From: Arthrobacter sp. B6
Lineage (GTDB): Bacteria > Actinomycetota > Actinomycetes > Actinomycetales > Micrococcaceae
DNA length: 64,000 nt
NCBI RefSeq assembly: GCF_001663775.1
Contig: NZ_KV467169.1
Coordinates: 62,001-126,000, forward strand
Reading direction: 5' to 3'
Shown: in pieces, positions 1-9,049 of the stretch
Layout of the letters: every line of letters starts with the position of its first letter
Position numbering within the stretch: position 1 is the stretch's first letter
Notes under the pieces: model-generated
Database searches by the model: none
What the model saw: the letters and a program-made list of their open reading frames with translations, nothing else
What the model was told of the DNA's origin: nothing
Made by a program: the position numbers and the translations under genes

Positions 1-832
1 CCACAATCGCCGAAGCAACTCCATGTTGTGAGAGCAGCCAGCTAAGTGACACGTCCAGTGGCGTACGCCCCAGACCCTTGGCGGCCATCGAGACCGCCTC
101 CACCACGCGGGAGGCCTGCTGGCCGAGATATGGCTCTATATAGGCGGCAAGCCCGGGGTTCGCGGCCCGCGAATCGCCGGGGATGCTGCCCCTGTATTTG
201 CCGGTCAGTGCGCCCCGCCCCAGCGGGGCCCACGCCAGGAGACCGAGCCCGGCATCTTCCACCGCAGGAATGAGCTCACCTTCGGGTTTCCGCTGCAGCA
301 GGGAATACTCTGCCTGGGCGGCAACCAGCGGGAAACCCGCGATGGCGGCCGCTTTGGCGCTCTGCCAGCCATTGAAATTTGAGACGCCGGCGTAGCGCGC
401 TCGGCCGGTCCGTAGGGCGAACTCGAGCGCGGACAAGGTTTCGTCCAACGGGACGTTCGCGTCCCAGGCCTGGGCAAACCAGACGTCGACGTAATCAGTG
501 CCCAGACGTGCGAGGCTCGCATCAAGCCCGGACAGCATCGCCGTACGCGACGTGTCCACGGTCCGCCGGCCGTCCGGCGTCGAGATTCCGGCTTTGGTGG
601 AGATTGAGACTTCGGTGCGGGCGACGACGTCGCCCAGCAGTGAGCCGATCAGGGCCTCCGACCTGCCGTCGGCGTAGGACGCCGCAGTATCGAGGTGCCT
701 GCCACCAGCATCCACAAACGTCCGCAGCAATTCAGTGGCGTCCTGCTCGTCCGTTTCGCCGGCCCACGACATGGTGCCGAGGGAGAGGGTGGAAACACGC
801 AATCCACTGTTGCCGACGTAACGCTGCTGCAT
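1..832 (-). CDS. Aldo/keto reductase, C-terminus outside window
   Basis: Probable NADPH-dependent oxidoreductase of the aldo/keto reductase superfamily, cytoplasmic; substrate unknown. Reading from the ATG at 832 on the minus strand gives an N-terminus starting MQQRYVGNSGLRVSTLSLG, then the family's catalytic Asp and Tyr in LDTAASYADG, a Lys in STKAG, and the LARLGTDYVDVWF strand. About 277 residues are present and the frame is open to the left edge; family members are about 310-330 residues, so roughly 40 C-terminal residues are missing. The start is supported by a TANNNT -10 hexamer 7 bases upstream and the absence of a ribosome site. It is divergent from uppP, 50 bp away. The family call is firm; the substrate cannot be guessed. 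Confidence 0.9.
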   Translation of the reverse strand, partial: MQQRYVGNSGLRVSTLSLGTMSWAGETDEQDATELLRTFVDAGGRHLDTAASYADGRSEALIGSLLGDVVARTEVSISTKAGISTPDGRRTVDTSRTAMLSGLDASLARLGTDYVDVWFAQAWDANVPLDETLSALEFALRTGRARYAGVSNFNGWQSAKAAAIAGFPLVAAQAEYSLLQRKPEGELIPAVEDAGLGLLAWAPLGRGALTGKYRGSIPGDSRAANPGLAAYIEPYLGQQASRVVEAVSMAAKGLGRTPLDVSLSWLLSQHGVASAIV

Positions 833-839
833 AGCAGCA

Positions 840-845
840 AGCTTA
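840..845 (-). promoter_or_regulatory. -10 hexamer for leaderless aldo/keto reductase gene
   Basis: TAAGCT on the minus strand ends 7 bases before the ATG at 832, which would then be the transcription start. No Shine-Dalgarno sequence lies between. Inferred from spacing only. Confidence 0.5.
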
Positions 846-870
846 CGGGGAATCAGCAGGGTCCATGACG

Positions 871-876
871 TAGGGT
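871..876 (+). promoter_or_regulatory. -10 hexamer for leaderless uppP
   Basis: TAGGGT ends 6 bases before the GTG at 883, with no ribosome site. The promoter lies back to back with that of the aldo/keto reductase gene, so their -35 zones overlap. Confidence 0.5.
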
Positions 877-882
877 CTTAGC

Positions 883-1716
883 GTGAACTGGTTTGAGGCG
901 GCCCTGCTGGGCCTAGTGCAGGGACTGACCGAATTTCTACCGATTTCATCAAGCGCGCATCTGCGGATCGTAGGGCAATTCCTGCCCAACGCCTCCGACC
1001 CCGGCGCCGCCTTCACCGCCATCACACAGCTGGGTACCGAGACAGCAGTACTTGTCTATTTCTGGGGCGACATCGTCCGCATCGTCAAAGCATGGCTGGG
1101 CTCCCTCAGGGGAAAAGTCTCCCGGCAGGACCCTGATGCGCGCATGGGCTGGCTCGTGATCCTCGGCAGCCTGCCCATCATCGTCCTGGGCCTCCTGTTC
1201 CAGGACCAGATCGAGTCAGTACTCCGCAGCATGTGGATTGTGGCCACTACCTTGATCGTGTTCGGCCTGATACTCGCAGTGGCGGACGCGGTGGGCAAAC
1301 AGGAACGCGACCTGACCCGATTGACCTACAAACACGGCATCTATTACGGCTTTGCCCAGGCAATGGCGCTGATCCCCGGGGTTTCCCGTTCCGGCGGCAC
1401 CATCACTGCGGGCCTGCTGATGGGGTACACCCGTGAGGCCGCGGCCCGCTATTCCTTCCTTCTTGCCATCCCCGCGGTCTTCGGCAGCGGCCTGTTCCAG
1501 CTCTACAAGACGGTATCGAAGGAAGGCATCACTGGTCCGTACGGCCTGCCGGAGACAGCAATGGCCACCGCGATCGCTTTCGTTGTGGGCTACATCATTA
1601 TTGGCTGGTTCCTGAAGTTCGTCTCCACCCGCAGTTACCGGCTCTTTGTCTGGTACCGGATCCTCCTTGGCCTGGCCTTGTATCTGTTGCTCGGTTTCAA
1701 TGTGATCAGCGCCTAG
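883..1716 (+). CDS. uppP: Undecaprenyl-diphosphatase UppP (BacA family)
   Basis: Integral membrane phosphatase that turns undecaprenyl diphosphate into the monophosphate carrier used for peptidoglycan and other surface polymers; over-expression of this family gives bacitracin resistance. The 277-residue protein has the family's usual length. It carries the first signature [15 protein letters not shown] (residues 13-27, catalytic Glu17) and the second signature PGVSRSGGT (165-173, with Arg169), plus about eight hydrophobic segments. The GTG start is set by a -10 hexamer 6 bases upstream. mshC begins 15 bp after the stop but has its own promoter. The lipid is made by the Z-prenyl synthase encoded near 63 kb. 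Confidence 0.96.
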   Translation: MNWFEAALLGLVQGLTEFLPISSSAHLRIVGQFLPNASDPGAAFTAITQLGTETAVLVYFWGDIVRIVKAWLGSLRGKVSRQDPDARMGWLVILGSLPIIVLGLLFQDQIESVLRSMWIVATTLIVFGLILAVADAVGKQERDLTRLTYKHGIYYGFAQAMALIPGVSRSGGTITAGLLMGYTREAAARYSFLLAIPAVFGSGLFQLYKTVSKEGITGPYGLPETAMATAIAFVVGYIIIGWFLKFVSTRSYRLFVWYRILLGLALYLLLGFNVISA

Positions 1717-1719
1717 CAC

Positions 1720-1725
1720 TAGGCT
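1720..1725 (+). promoter_or_regulatory. -10 hexamer for leaderless mshC
   Basis: TAGGCT lies 6 bases before the GTG at 1732, in the 15-bp gap after uppP, which holds no ribosome site. mshC is therefore probably transcribed as a leaderless message even though it follows uppP closely. Confidence 0.5.
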
Positions 1726-1731
1726 TGGCCT

Positions 1732-3009
1732 GTGAAATCCTGGATATCCCGCCCTGTTCCTGACCTGCCCGGCAGCATGCCCGCCATCCGGCTTTTTGAT
1801 ACCGCCGCAGGCAGGGAAGTTGAGCTGCGGGGCCTCGGCGACCAGTCACTGTACGTCTGCGGGATCACGCCGTACGACGCCACCCACATGGGCCATGCGG
1901 CCAGCTATGTTGCGTTTGACCTGCTGAACAGGGCCTGGCGTGACGCCGGCCAGCGCGTGGCCTACGTCCAGAACGTCACCGACGTCGACGACCCCCTGCT
2001 GGAGCGCGCTACGGCGACCGGCGTCGATTGGCGGGACCTCGCTGCGAGCCAGATCGAGCTCTTCCGGACGGACATGGTGGCCCTGAACGTCCTCGCGCCG
2101 GACCATTACGTCGGCGCCGTGGAATCCGTCCCGCTGATCGTTCCCGCCATTGAGCGACTCCTCCGCAACGGCCTCGCGTACCGCGTACCCGGCGCACCGG
2201 GAGAGCCGGACGGGGACGTGTATTACGACGTCGAGGCAGCAGGAAAGCAGTCCGCAGCCACCGACGCCTGGTCATTGGGCGTCATCTCCGGCCTTGCGGA
2301 AGCCGAGATGCTGGAACTGTTCGCTGAGCGGGGCGGCGATCCCGGACGTGCCGGCAAGCGGCAGGCGCTGGACCCCCTCCTGTGGCGCGTCGCCAGGGAG
2401 GGCGAGCCCAGCTGGCCGGGAGGGGAGCTCGGAGACGGCCGGCCCGGCTGGCACATCGAATGTACTGTCATCGCCCAGGAATACCTTCCTGCCCCGTTTA
2501 CGGTGCAGGGCGGAGGCTCGGACCTCATCTTCCCGCACCATGAGATGGGCGCCGGCCACGCATACTCCTTGGCAGGCGTGCCGTTGGCCCACCATTATGC
2601 GCACGCCGGCATGGTGGGACTGGACGGCGAAAAAATGAGCAAGTCCAAGGGCAACCTGGTGCTCGTCTCAAGGCTCCGGGCATCAGGCGAGGAGCCCGCT
2701 GCCATCAGGCTTGCGATCCTGGCCCACCATTACCGGTCGGACTGGTCATGGACCGAAGACGGGTTCGCGGACGCGAAGGGCCGGCTCGCTGCGTGGCGCA
2801 GTGCACTTTCGGCAGCACCGGCAGGGTCTGCCGCCGGCCTGATCGCGGAAATGCGGGCTGCCCTGGCTTCGGACCTGGACGCGCCGGCGGCGCTGGACGC
2901 GGTTGACCGCTGGGCTGCCGGAGCGGCATCAGCCGCGGTAGCGGGCAGCCGGCAGGACGGGGCGCTGGTCCGTGACGCCGTGGAAGCCCTGCTCGGCGTC
3001 GTGCTTTAG
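1732..3009 (+). CDS. mshC: L-cysteine:GlcN-Ins ligase MshC (mycothiol synthesis)
   Basis: ATP-dependent ligase that joins cysteine to 1D-myo-inosityl 2-amino-2-deoxy-alpha-D-glucopyranoside, the third enzymatic step of mycothiol synthesis, in the cytoplasm. The 425-residue protein is a cysteinyl-tRNA synthetase relative. Visible motifs are the zinc Cys in [16 protein letters not shown] (residues 42-56, which includes the HIGH-like THMGHA), the zinc-site stretch [14 protein letters not shown], and the KMSKS loop at 301-305. The C-terminus is short, without the anticodon-binding domain of true CysRS, which separates MshC from CysS. The GTG start fits both the family N-terminus and the leaderless promoter. 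Its presence marks the host as an actinobacterium using mycothiol. Confidence 0.95.
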   Translation: MKSWISRPVPDLPGSMPAIRLFDTAAGREVELRGLGDQSLYVCGITPYDATHMGHAASYVAFDLLNRAWRDAGQRVAYVQNVTDVDDPLLERATATGVDWRDLAASQIELFRTDMVALNVLAPDHYVGAVESVPLIVPAIERLLRNGLAYRVPGAPGEPDGDVYYDVEAAGKQSAATDAWSLGVISGLAEAEMLELFAERGGDPGRAGKRQALDPLLWRVAREGEPSWPGGELGDGRPGWHIECTVIAQEYLPAPFTVQGGGSDLIFPHHEMGAGHAYSLAGVPLAHHYAHAGMVGLDGEKMSKSKGNLVLVSRLRASGEEPAAIRLAILAHHYRSDWSWTEDGFADAKGRLAAWRSALSAAPAGSAAGLIAEMRAALASDLDAPAALDAVDRWAAGAASAAVAGSRQDGALVRDAVEALLGVVL

Positions 3010-3028
3010 CAGGCAGTCCCCAGAGAAA

Positions 3029-3056
3029 CCGCCTGCCCGCCGCGGCGGGCGGGCGG
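3029..3056. terminator. Bidirectional terminator between mshC and PAC2 gene
   Basis: A GC-only 14-bp inverted repeat with one mismatch (3029-3042 against 3043-3056) lies between two convergent genes. It has no clear T run, as is common in high-GC hosts. Confidence 0.55.
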
Positions 3057-3073
3057 CTTGATGGATTGTCCTG

Positions 3074-3979
3074 TCAGGGTTTGTCTTTGCCCCGGCGCTT
3101 CAGGTAGCGCTCAAACTCGCGGGCTATGGACTCTCCACTGGCCTCGGGCAGGTCAGCGGTGTCCTTCGCCTCTTCAAGCTGGCGGACGTAGGCGGCGATC
3201 TCAGGGTCCTCGGTGGCGAGCTCGTCCACGCCGCGTTCCCAGGCGTCTGCTTCTTCGGCCAGTTCATGGGTGTCCAGCGGAACCTGGAGCAGTTCCTCGA
3301 TACGGTGCAGGAGCGCCAACTGCGCCTTGGGCGACGGCGCCTGGGCCACGTAGTGCGGCACGGCAGCCCACAGCGAGACCGTGGGTATCCCGGCCAGCAG
3401 CGAAACTTCGGACAAGACTCCCACAATGCCTACCGGCCCCTCGTACTGGGAGGCTTCGAGATTCAACCGTTCCCGCAGGGGCGCGTCGTCGGAGGATGTG
3501 CTGACCGGGATGGGCCGGCTGTGGGGCACGTCCGCGAGCAGGGCACCAACGAGCACAACGTAGTCCACGTTCAACGCCTCCGCGTGCACCAGCAGTTCTG
3601 CGGTGTAGGCCCGCCACTTATAGGACGGCTCGGTGCCCTGGACAAAAATTACGTCCACGTTGGAATCGGGGGCACTGGCCTTGTAGATCCTCGTGGACGG
3701 CCATTTGATCTTGCGTTCGCCGGCCGCGTTGCGCCGCACAGTGGGCCGCGTGAATTGGAAGTCGTAGTATTCGTCGGCGTCGATGGACGCAACCTTCTTG
3801 CCGCCCCAGAGCTTGTTCAGGAAGCGCAGCGAATCGCTGGCCGCTTCCCCCGCGTCATTCCAGCCCTCGAAGGCGGCGAGCATTACGGTGATGCGTTCAC
3901 CCTCAGCCACTGGCTGCAGGAACCGCTCCGGCCCGGCCTCGGCACCCGGTTCGGTGGTGTCTCCGTCGAAGCTATTCAT
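3074..3979 (-). CDS. PAC2 family protein
   Basis: Member of the PAC2 superfamily (proteasome assembly chaperone 2 fold). The bacterial members have no settled function. The 301-residue protein shows the family's early strand MLAAFEGWNDAGEAAS, the segment IFVQGTEPSYKWRAY, the strand VVLVGALLADVPHSRPIP and a charged C-terminal helix rich in Glu and Arg. A PAC2 gene near mshC is also found in mycobacteria (Rv2125). The ATG at 3979 has a TANNNT hexamer 6 bases upstream. Because this genome also encodes a 20S proteasome, a link to proteasome assembly is tempting but not shown by the sequence. Confidence 0.85.
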   Translation of the reverse strand: MNSFDGDTTEPGAEAGPERFLQPVAEGERITVMLAAFEGWNDAGEAASDSLRFLNKLWGGKKVASIDADEYYDFQFTRPTVRRNAAGERKIKWPSTRIYKASAPDSNVDVIFVQGTEPSYKWRAYTAELLVHAEALNVDYVVLVGALLADVPHSRPIPVSTSSDDAPLRERLNLEASQYEGPVGIVGVLSEVSLLAGIPTVSLWAAVPHYVAQAPSPKAQLALLHRIEELLQVPLDTHELAEEADAWERGVDELATEDPEIAAYVRQLEEAKDTADLPEASGESIAREFERYLKRRGKDKP

Positions 3980-3985
3980 CCCATC

Positions 3986-3991
3986 ACCCTA
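3986..3991 (-). promoter_or_regulatory. -10 hexamer for leaderless PAC2 gene
   Basis: TAGGGT on the minus strand lies 6 bases before the ATG at 3979, with no ribosome site. Confidence 0.5.
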
Positions 3992-4119
3992 CGTCCAAGA
4001 ACCCGCGTCCCGCATTGAATGAAGCGCCGAAAAAATCATCGGTGGCGCGAACTCCTGGGAGCGCGTTGCCTGGTATTCGCCGAGGGCGTAGCCCACAGCC
4101 TGCGTCCAGCCGGGCACCG

Positions 4120-4125
4120 TAGACT
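4120..4125 (+). promoter_or_regulatory. -10 hexamer for leaderless HAD gene
   Basis: TAGACT lies 6 bases before the ATG at 4132, with no ribosome site. It is divergent from the PAC2 promoter. Confidence 0.5.
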
Positions 4126-4131
4126 GAACAC

Positions 4132-4878
4132 ATGCGATCCCCAGCCACAATTTCCCCCCTCAAAGCAGTCCTCTGGGACATGGACGGCACTATTGTGGAC
4201 ACCGAGCCGTACTGGATCGCGGCCGAACATGGGCTGGTTGAAGCCCATGGCGGCACCTGGTCACATGAACAGGCCATGCAGCTCGTCGGGCAATCACTGA
4301 CCTACTCCGCCGGCATCCTTCAAAATGCTGGCGTGGACCTGGAAATCAGGGAAATCATCGACACCCTCACTGCGGAAGTCATCTGTGGCGTGCGGCGCCG
4401 TGTGCCTTGGCGGCCGGGCGCGCGCGAACTCCTGGACGAGCTCCACCAGGCAGGTGTCCGGTGTGCCCTCGTCACGATGTCCGAGGGCCCCCTGGCCCGT
4501 GAAATTGTGGCGAGCCTCCCCAGGCCGTACTTCGAGTTCGTAGTAACGGGGGACACCGTCGCCCAGGGCAAGCCGCACCCGGAGGCCTATCTGACCGCGG
4601 TGAAGCTGCTCCAGGGTTCTGATCCCGCCCTGACCATCGATCACTGCGTCGCCTTGGAAGACTCCGCACCCGGCGTCGCCGCCGCGGTTGCCTCGGGCGT
4701 GTCGACGGTGGCGATTCCCCACATCGTTCCCCTCCCTGATGATCCCCGCCACACAACCTGGGACACGCTGGCCGGCCGGACGGTTTCCGAACTCGTCGCC
4801 ATTGCCGCGGACCGGAACGGCGTCGCCGGTGCGGACCGTCGGCTGGAAGCGGCGCTGGGGGGTCCTGCAGATGGGTGA
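4132..4878 (+). CDS. HAD-superfamily phosphatase
   Basis: Probable small-molecule phosphatase, or beta-phosphoglucomutase-like enzyme, of the haloacid dehalogenase superfamily. The 248-residue protein has motif I in LWDMDGTIVDTEPYW (about residues 14-28, nucleophile and general-acid Asp in DMDGT), a cap domain after it, motif II at VTMSEG, motif III Lys in GKPHPEAY and motif IV in ALEDSAPGVAAA. Glu and Tyr-Trp after the DxD motif are typical of subfamily IA. The substrate cannot be read from the sequence. The last 8 bp overlap the start of the site-2 protease gene, so the two are translationally coupled. Confidence 0.9.
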   Translation: MRSPATISPLKAVLWDMDGTIVDTEPYWIAAEHGLVEAHGGTWSHEQAMQLVGQSLTYSAGILQNAGVDLEIREIIDTLTAEVICGVRRRVPWRPGARELLDELHQAGVRCALVTMSEGPLAREIVASLPRPYFEFVVTGDTVAQGKPHPEAYLTAVKLLQGSDPALTIDHCVALEDSAPGVAAAVASGVSTVAIPHIVPLPDDPRHTTWDTLAGRTVSELVAIAADRNGVAGADRRLEAALGGPADG

Positions 4879-6037
4879 GAAATCTGCTTCGGCCCGGCGC
4901 GAAGGAATCCCTCTCGGGAGAATCGCCGGCATCCCCGTCATCCTGGCCTACTCGTGGTTCGTCATCGCCGCCTTCACCGTGATTGTCTATGGGCCGGTAC
5001 TGCGTGAGAACAACCCTGCCCTCGGCGTCGCTGCGTACACGGTGGCCTTTGCGTATGCCATCCTGCTCCTGATTTCCGTGCTGGTCCACGAACTCGCCCA
5101 TGCTCTCACCGCCAAGATCTATGGCTGGCCGACACAAAAGATCGTCCTGAACCTGTGGGGCGGACACACGCAGTTCGAAAACTTCACCGCCACGCCTGGA
5201 CGTTCCGTACTGGTGGCCCTCGCAGGGCCTGCTGCCAACTTTGCGCTGGCCGGGGGGGCGTGGCTGGTGCTTTCCGGCGCCAGCCTTCCCACTGTTGCGG
5301 AACTCCTCACCAATATCTTTATGTGGGCCAACCTGCTGATCGGCATTTTCAACGTGCTTCCGGGCCTGCCCCTCGACGGCGGGAGGATCGTCGAATCCGT
5401 CGTCTGGAAAGCCACGGGCAGCCAGGCCAAAGGCACGGTCGCGGCCGGCTGGGCCGGACGCCTCATTGTCGCCGCACTGGGCTTCTGGTTCATCGCCCTT
5501 CCCTTGCTGGCCGGAGAGCCGCCCGAACTCAGTCTGCTCATGATCACGATCCTGGTCGGTGGATTCCTCTGGGTGGGGGCATCGGCATCTATCCAGCAAG
5601 GAACGATGCGCGGACGGCTGCACCTCGTTAACGCCGCCGCGCTGTCGCGGCCCGCCGTCGGAGTTCCGCTCACGGCCACGGTGGCGGACATCCTGCGGCT
5701 GGCGCCGTCCGGAATTCCGGCCGTGGTGGTGTGCGGGCCTGACGGGCGCCCGCAGGGCGTGGTGGACGCCTCCGCCGTCGCCGCGGTGCCGCCGCCCGCC
5801 GCAGGTTCCACGCCAGTGACGGCGGTGTCCTACCGCCTCGGCGCAGGCGCCTACGTGCCGGAGTGGTCAAAAGGACAGGAACTCATCCAATACCTCGGCC
5901 AGCTGGAAGGCCAGGAATACGCGGTGGTTGACCATCGCGGCATAGTGACCGGCCTGTTGGCGCAGGATGTGGTGGTGGCAGCCATCACCGGCAAGAGTGT
6001 GCGCCCCAATAGGTATCCGCAGCGCCAGAACCGGTAG
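4871..6037 (+). CDS. Site-2 protease family membrane metalloprotease with CBS-like C-terminus
   Basis: Intramembrane zinc metalloprotease of family M50. The 388-residue protein starts MGEKSASARREGIPLG and has hydrophobic segments near residues 20-60, the zinc motif HELAH inside a transmembrane helix (about 77-81), a second catalytic motif LPGLPLDGGRI, further helices to about 240, then a soluble region of about 130 residues resembling paired CBS domains. This plan matches the Rip3-type actinobacterial proteases rather than RseP/Rip1, which carry PDZ domains. The ATG at 4871 lies inside the HAD gene. A role in regulated proteolysis of a membrane protein is inferred; no anti-sigma factor gene is adjacent. 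Confidence 0.9.
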   Translation: MGEKSASARREGIPLGRIAGIPVILAYSWFVIAAFTVIVYGPVLRENNPALGVAAYTVAFAYAILLLISVLVHELAHALTAKIYGWPTQKIVLNLWGGHTQFENFTATPGRSVLVALAGPAANFALAGGAWLVLSGASLPTVAELLTNIFMWANLLIGIFNVLPGLPLDGGRIVESVVWKATGSQAKGTVAAGWAGRLIVAALGFWFIALPLLAGEPPELSLLMITILVGGFLWVGASASIQQGTMRGRLHLVNAAALSRPAVGVPLTATVADILRLAPSGIPAVVVCGPDGRPQGVVDASAVAAVPPPAAGSTPVTAVSYRLGAGAYVPEWSKGQELIQYLGQLEGQEYAVVDHRGIVTGLLAQDVVVAAITGKSVRPNRYPQRQNR

Positions 6038-6150
6038 AGTTACCTGCCGGTCTCATTTAGCTGCCACATGGTTTCCGTCGGGGGCAAGGCCTGACAGGAC
6101 AGCCCCACCAAATGCGCAGCCCCACAGTTTTACAGGAGCGAGGAATTTTC

Positions 6151-7215
6151 ATGAGCAGCGAATCTGCCGCCACCGAAGCCGCAGCAACACCCCAGGGCGG
6201 AGTGTCCGCCAACGGAGCCCAGCCGGTGGGGGCTGCGCGGCGCCGGGGTCCCTTCCGTGAAGGCGAACGAGTCCAGCTCACCGATGAGCGTGGCCGTATG
6301 AACACGATCACCCTTGAAGTGGGTGGTGCCTTCCACACCCACCGCGGATTCCTCAACCACGATGAGATCATCGGCAAAGTTGACGGCTCCGTGGTGGTCA
6401 ACAACGTTGGACAGCAGTACCAGACGTTGCGCCCGCTGCTCTCCGACTTTGTCCTCTCGATGCCCCGCGGCGCCGCCGTTGTGTACCCCAAGGACGCCGG
6501 CCAGATTGTCACCATGGCGGACATCTTCCCCGGTGCCAGGGTGGTTGAGGCCGGGGTTGGCTCCGGAGCGCTGTCCATCTCCCTGCTGCGGGCCGTGGGC
6601 GACAACGGCTACCTGCACTCCTTTGAACGGCGCGAAGAATTCGCCGATATTGCCCGCGGCAACGTGGAGACCATCTTCGGCGGGCCGCACCCGGCGTGGA
6701 AGGTTTCGCTGGGTGACTTCCAGGAGGAAGTTGTCACCAGCGAGGCCCCCGGATCCGTCGACCGCGTCGTGTTGGACATGCTGGCCCCCTGGGAATGCCT
6801 CGACGCCGTAGCCACCGTGCTTGCTCCCGGCGGCGTCTGGATCAACTATGTGGCTACCGTGACCCAGCTCTCGCGCACTGCCGAGGCCATCCGTGCCGAC
6901 GGCCGGTTCACCGAGCCCGATGCCTGGGAGTCCATGGTCCGCGGCTGGCATCTTGAAGGCCTGGCGGTACGTCCCGACCACCGGATGGTGGCCCACACCG
7001 GGTTCCTGCTGGTTACCAGGCGCCTGGCCGACGGTGTGACCGGGATTTCCGTCAAGCGGCGCCCGTCGAAGACCGACTTCGACGAAGCGGACGTGAATGC
7101 CTGGACTCCCGGGGCGGTAGGGGAGCGGCTGGTCTCTGATAAGAAACTCCGCCGTGCTGCCCGCGACGCCATCGCCGGCACCAACGTCAAGGATGATCCG
7201 GAGATCACGAACTAG
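6151..7215 (+). CDS. trmI: tRNA (adenine-58-N1)-methyltransferase TrmI
   Basis: SAM-dependent enzyme that methylates N1 of adenine 58 in the T loop of tRNA; in mycobacteria the homologue is Rv2118c. The protein is 354 residues from the ATG at 6151, which has a GGAGCGAGG ribosome site. An Ala-rich N-terminal tail leads to the beta-barrel domain (RRGPFREGERVQLTDERG), the conserved GQQYQTLRP segment, the SAM motif VEAGVGSGALS (about residue 132), and a C-terminal region of positive charge. A promoter-like TAGAGT near 6034 would give a leader of about 110 bases. It sits just upstream of the proteasome locus, as in mycobacteria. Confidence 0.93.
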   Translation: MSSESAATEAAATPQGGVSANGAQPVGAARRRGPFREGERVQLTDERGRMNTITLEVGGAFHTHRGFLNHDEIIGKVDGSVVVNNVGQQYQTLRPLLSDFVLSMPRGAAVVYPKDAGQIVTMADIFPGARVVEAGVGSGALSISLLRAVGDNGYLHSFERREEFADIARGNVETIFGGPHPAWKVSLGDFQEEVVTSEAPGSVDRVVLDMLAPWECLDAVATVLAPGGVWINYVATVTQLSRTAEAIRADGRFTEPDAWESMVRGWHLEGLAVRPDHRMVAHTGFLLVTRRLADGVTGISVKRRPSKTDFDEADVNAWTPGAVGERLVSDKKLRRAARDAIAGTNVKDDPEITN

Positions 7216-7297
7216 TCCAGATTTTGGGAGTCTTCAGCTCTACCTGCCAACTTGGGGCTAAGGTCTTAAGAGAAGCGCAGGAAGGGGCTGATACATC

Positions 7298-9049
7298 ATG
7301 GAGACTCCGAACCAGGACTCCGGACGTACACCGGCAGAGCAGTCTGCCGTTAATGATTTGTCTGTTGCTGACAGGCAGGTCAACATCCTCCGGGACAAGC
7401 TCAGGCACATTGACCGCCAGCTGGCGGCTGCAACGCAGAACAATGCCAAGCTTGTCACCATGCTGGAAGCCGCAAAAGCGGAGATCCTGCGGCTCAAGAA
7501 CGCCCTGGACCAGGAGGGGCAGCCACCGTACAGCTTCGGCACCATTCTCCAACTGAACCCGAAGCGCCAGCCGTCCGCCGGCAGCAGCGGGCAGGCCGCC
7601 ACGGAGGAGTCCGTAGATATTTTCAACGCCGGGCGGAAGATGCGGGTGGGGGTCAGCCCCCTCGTGAACATCAGCCAACTGGCCGTTGGCCAGGAAGTCC
7701 TGCTCAACGAGGCATTGCTGGTTGTTGCCGGCCTCGGCTATGAACGCGCCGGCGAGCTGGCCACGCTGAAGGAAATGCTGGGGACGGACCGTGCCCTCGT
7801 CGTAGGGCGCGCCGACGAAGAGCGGGTCATCCGGCTTTCCGGCGCCCTGCTGGGCGAAAAGCTGCGGGTCGGCGACGCACTGTCCATTGATTCGCGGACG
7901 GGCTATGCACTGGAGAAAGTTCCCCGGTCCGAGGTTGAGAACCTCGTCCTGGAGGAGGTTCCCGACATCACGTACGAGGACATCGGTGGACTGGGCCCGC
8001 AGATTGAACAGATCCGTGACGCCGTTGAACTGCCGTTCCTGCACCCGGACCTGTACCGCGAGCACGGACTCAAGGCGCCGAAGGGCATCCTGCTGTACGG
8101 CCCTCCGGGCTGCGGCAAGACCCTGATCGCGAAAGCCGTGGCCAACTCGCTGGCCGCCCGCGCGGCCGAGCGGTCCGGCAATGTGGACCTGAAGAGCTAC
8201 TTCCTGAACATTAAGGGCCCGGAACTTCTGGACAAGTACGTCGGCGAAACCGAACGCCACATCCGGCTGATCTTCTCCCGCGCCCGCGAAAAGGCCTCTG
8301 ACGGCAGTCCGGTTGTGGTTTTCTTCGACGAAATGGACTCCCTCTTCCGCACACGCGGCACCGGTATCTCCTCCGACGTCGAAACAACGATTGTGCCCCA
8401 GCTGCTCAGCGAGATCGACGGCGTGGAACGGCTGGACAACGTCATCGTCATTGGTGCGTCCAACCGGGAAGACATGATCGACCCCGCGATCCTCCGTCCG
8501 GGACGCCTGGACGTCAAGGTCAAGATCCATCGGCCGGATGCCGAAGCCGCCGCGGACATCTTCAACAAGTACATCACCACGGACCTGCCGTTCCACGAGT
8601 CCGACCTCGCCGAATACGACGGCGACGTCCAAGCCACCGTGGACGCCATGGTGCAGCGCACCGTGGAAGCCATGTACTCCACGGAGAAATCCAACGAATA
8701 CCTGGAGGTCACCTACGCCAACGGCGACACCGAGATGCTCTACTTCAAGGACTTCAACTCCGGGGCCGTCGTCCAAAACGTTGTTGACCGGGCCAAGAAG
8801 TATGCCATCAAGGACCTGCTGACCCTTCACCAGAAGGGCCTCCGGATCGAGCACCTGCTCCGGGCCGTGGTGGACGAATTCCGGGAGCATGAGGACATGC
8901 CGAACACCACCAATCCGGATGACTGGGCCCGCATCTCCGGCAAGAAGGGCGAGCGGATCACCTACATCCGGACCATCGTCCAGGGCAAGGCCGGACAGGA
9001 ACCCGGAAAGTCCATCGAAACGATGCCCAGCACAGGGCAGTACCTGTGA
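7298..9049 (+). CDS. arc: Proteasomal ATPase ARC/Mpa
   Basis: Hexameric AAA+ ring ATPase that binds pupylated proteins, unfolds them and feeds them into the 20S proteasome. The 583-residue protein has an N-terminal coiled coil (about residues 25-75) that captures Pup, two OB-type beta barrels (about 80-230), then the AAA domain with Walker A GPPGCGKT (268-275) and Walker B FFDEMD (Asp344-Glu345). It ends in GQYL, the C-terminal tail that docks into the proteasome alpha ring. The ATG at 7298 has the ribosome site GGAAGGGG. It overlaps dop by 4 bp (GTGA), so arc and dop are translationally coupled. Confidence 0.97.
   Translation: METPNQDSGRTPAEQSAVNDLSVADRQVNILRDKLRHIDRQLAAATQNNAKLVTMLEAAKAEILRLKNALDQEGQPPYSFGTILQLNPKRQPSAGSSGQAATEESVDIFNAGRKMRVGVSPLVNISQLAVGQEVLLNEALLVVAGLGYERAGELATLKEMLGTDRALVVGRADEERVIRLSGALLGEKLRVGDALSIDSRTGYALEKVPRSEVENLVLEEVPDITYEDIGGLGPQIEQIRDAVELPFLHPDLYREHGLKAPKGILLYGPPGCGKTLIAKAVANSLAARAAERSGNVDLKSYFLNIKGPELLDKYVGETERHIRLIFSRAREKASDGSPVVVFFDEMDSLFRTRGTGISSDVETTIVPQLLSEIDGVERLDNVIVIGASNREDMIDPAILRPGRLDVKVKIHRPDAEAAADIFNKYITTDLPFHESDLAEYDGDVQATVDAMVQRTVEAMYSTEKSNEYLEVTYANGDTEMLYFKDFNSGAVVQNVVDRAKKYAIKDLLTLHQKGLRIEHLLRAVVDEFREHEDMPNTTNPDDWARISGKKGERITYIRTIVQGKAGQEPGKSIETMPSTGQYL

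Noticed and set aside
6112..6150. A longer start for trmI
   Set aside because: The ATG at 6151 has a well-spaced ribosome site and the extra 13 residues have no match.
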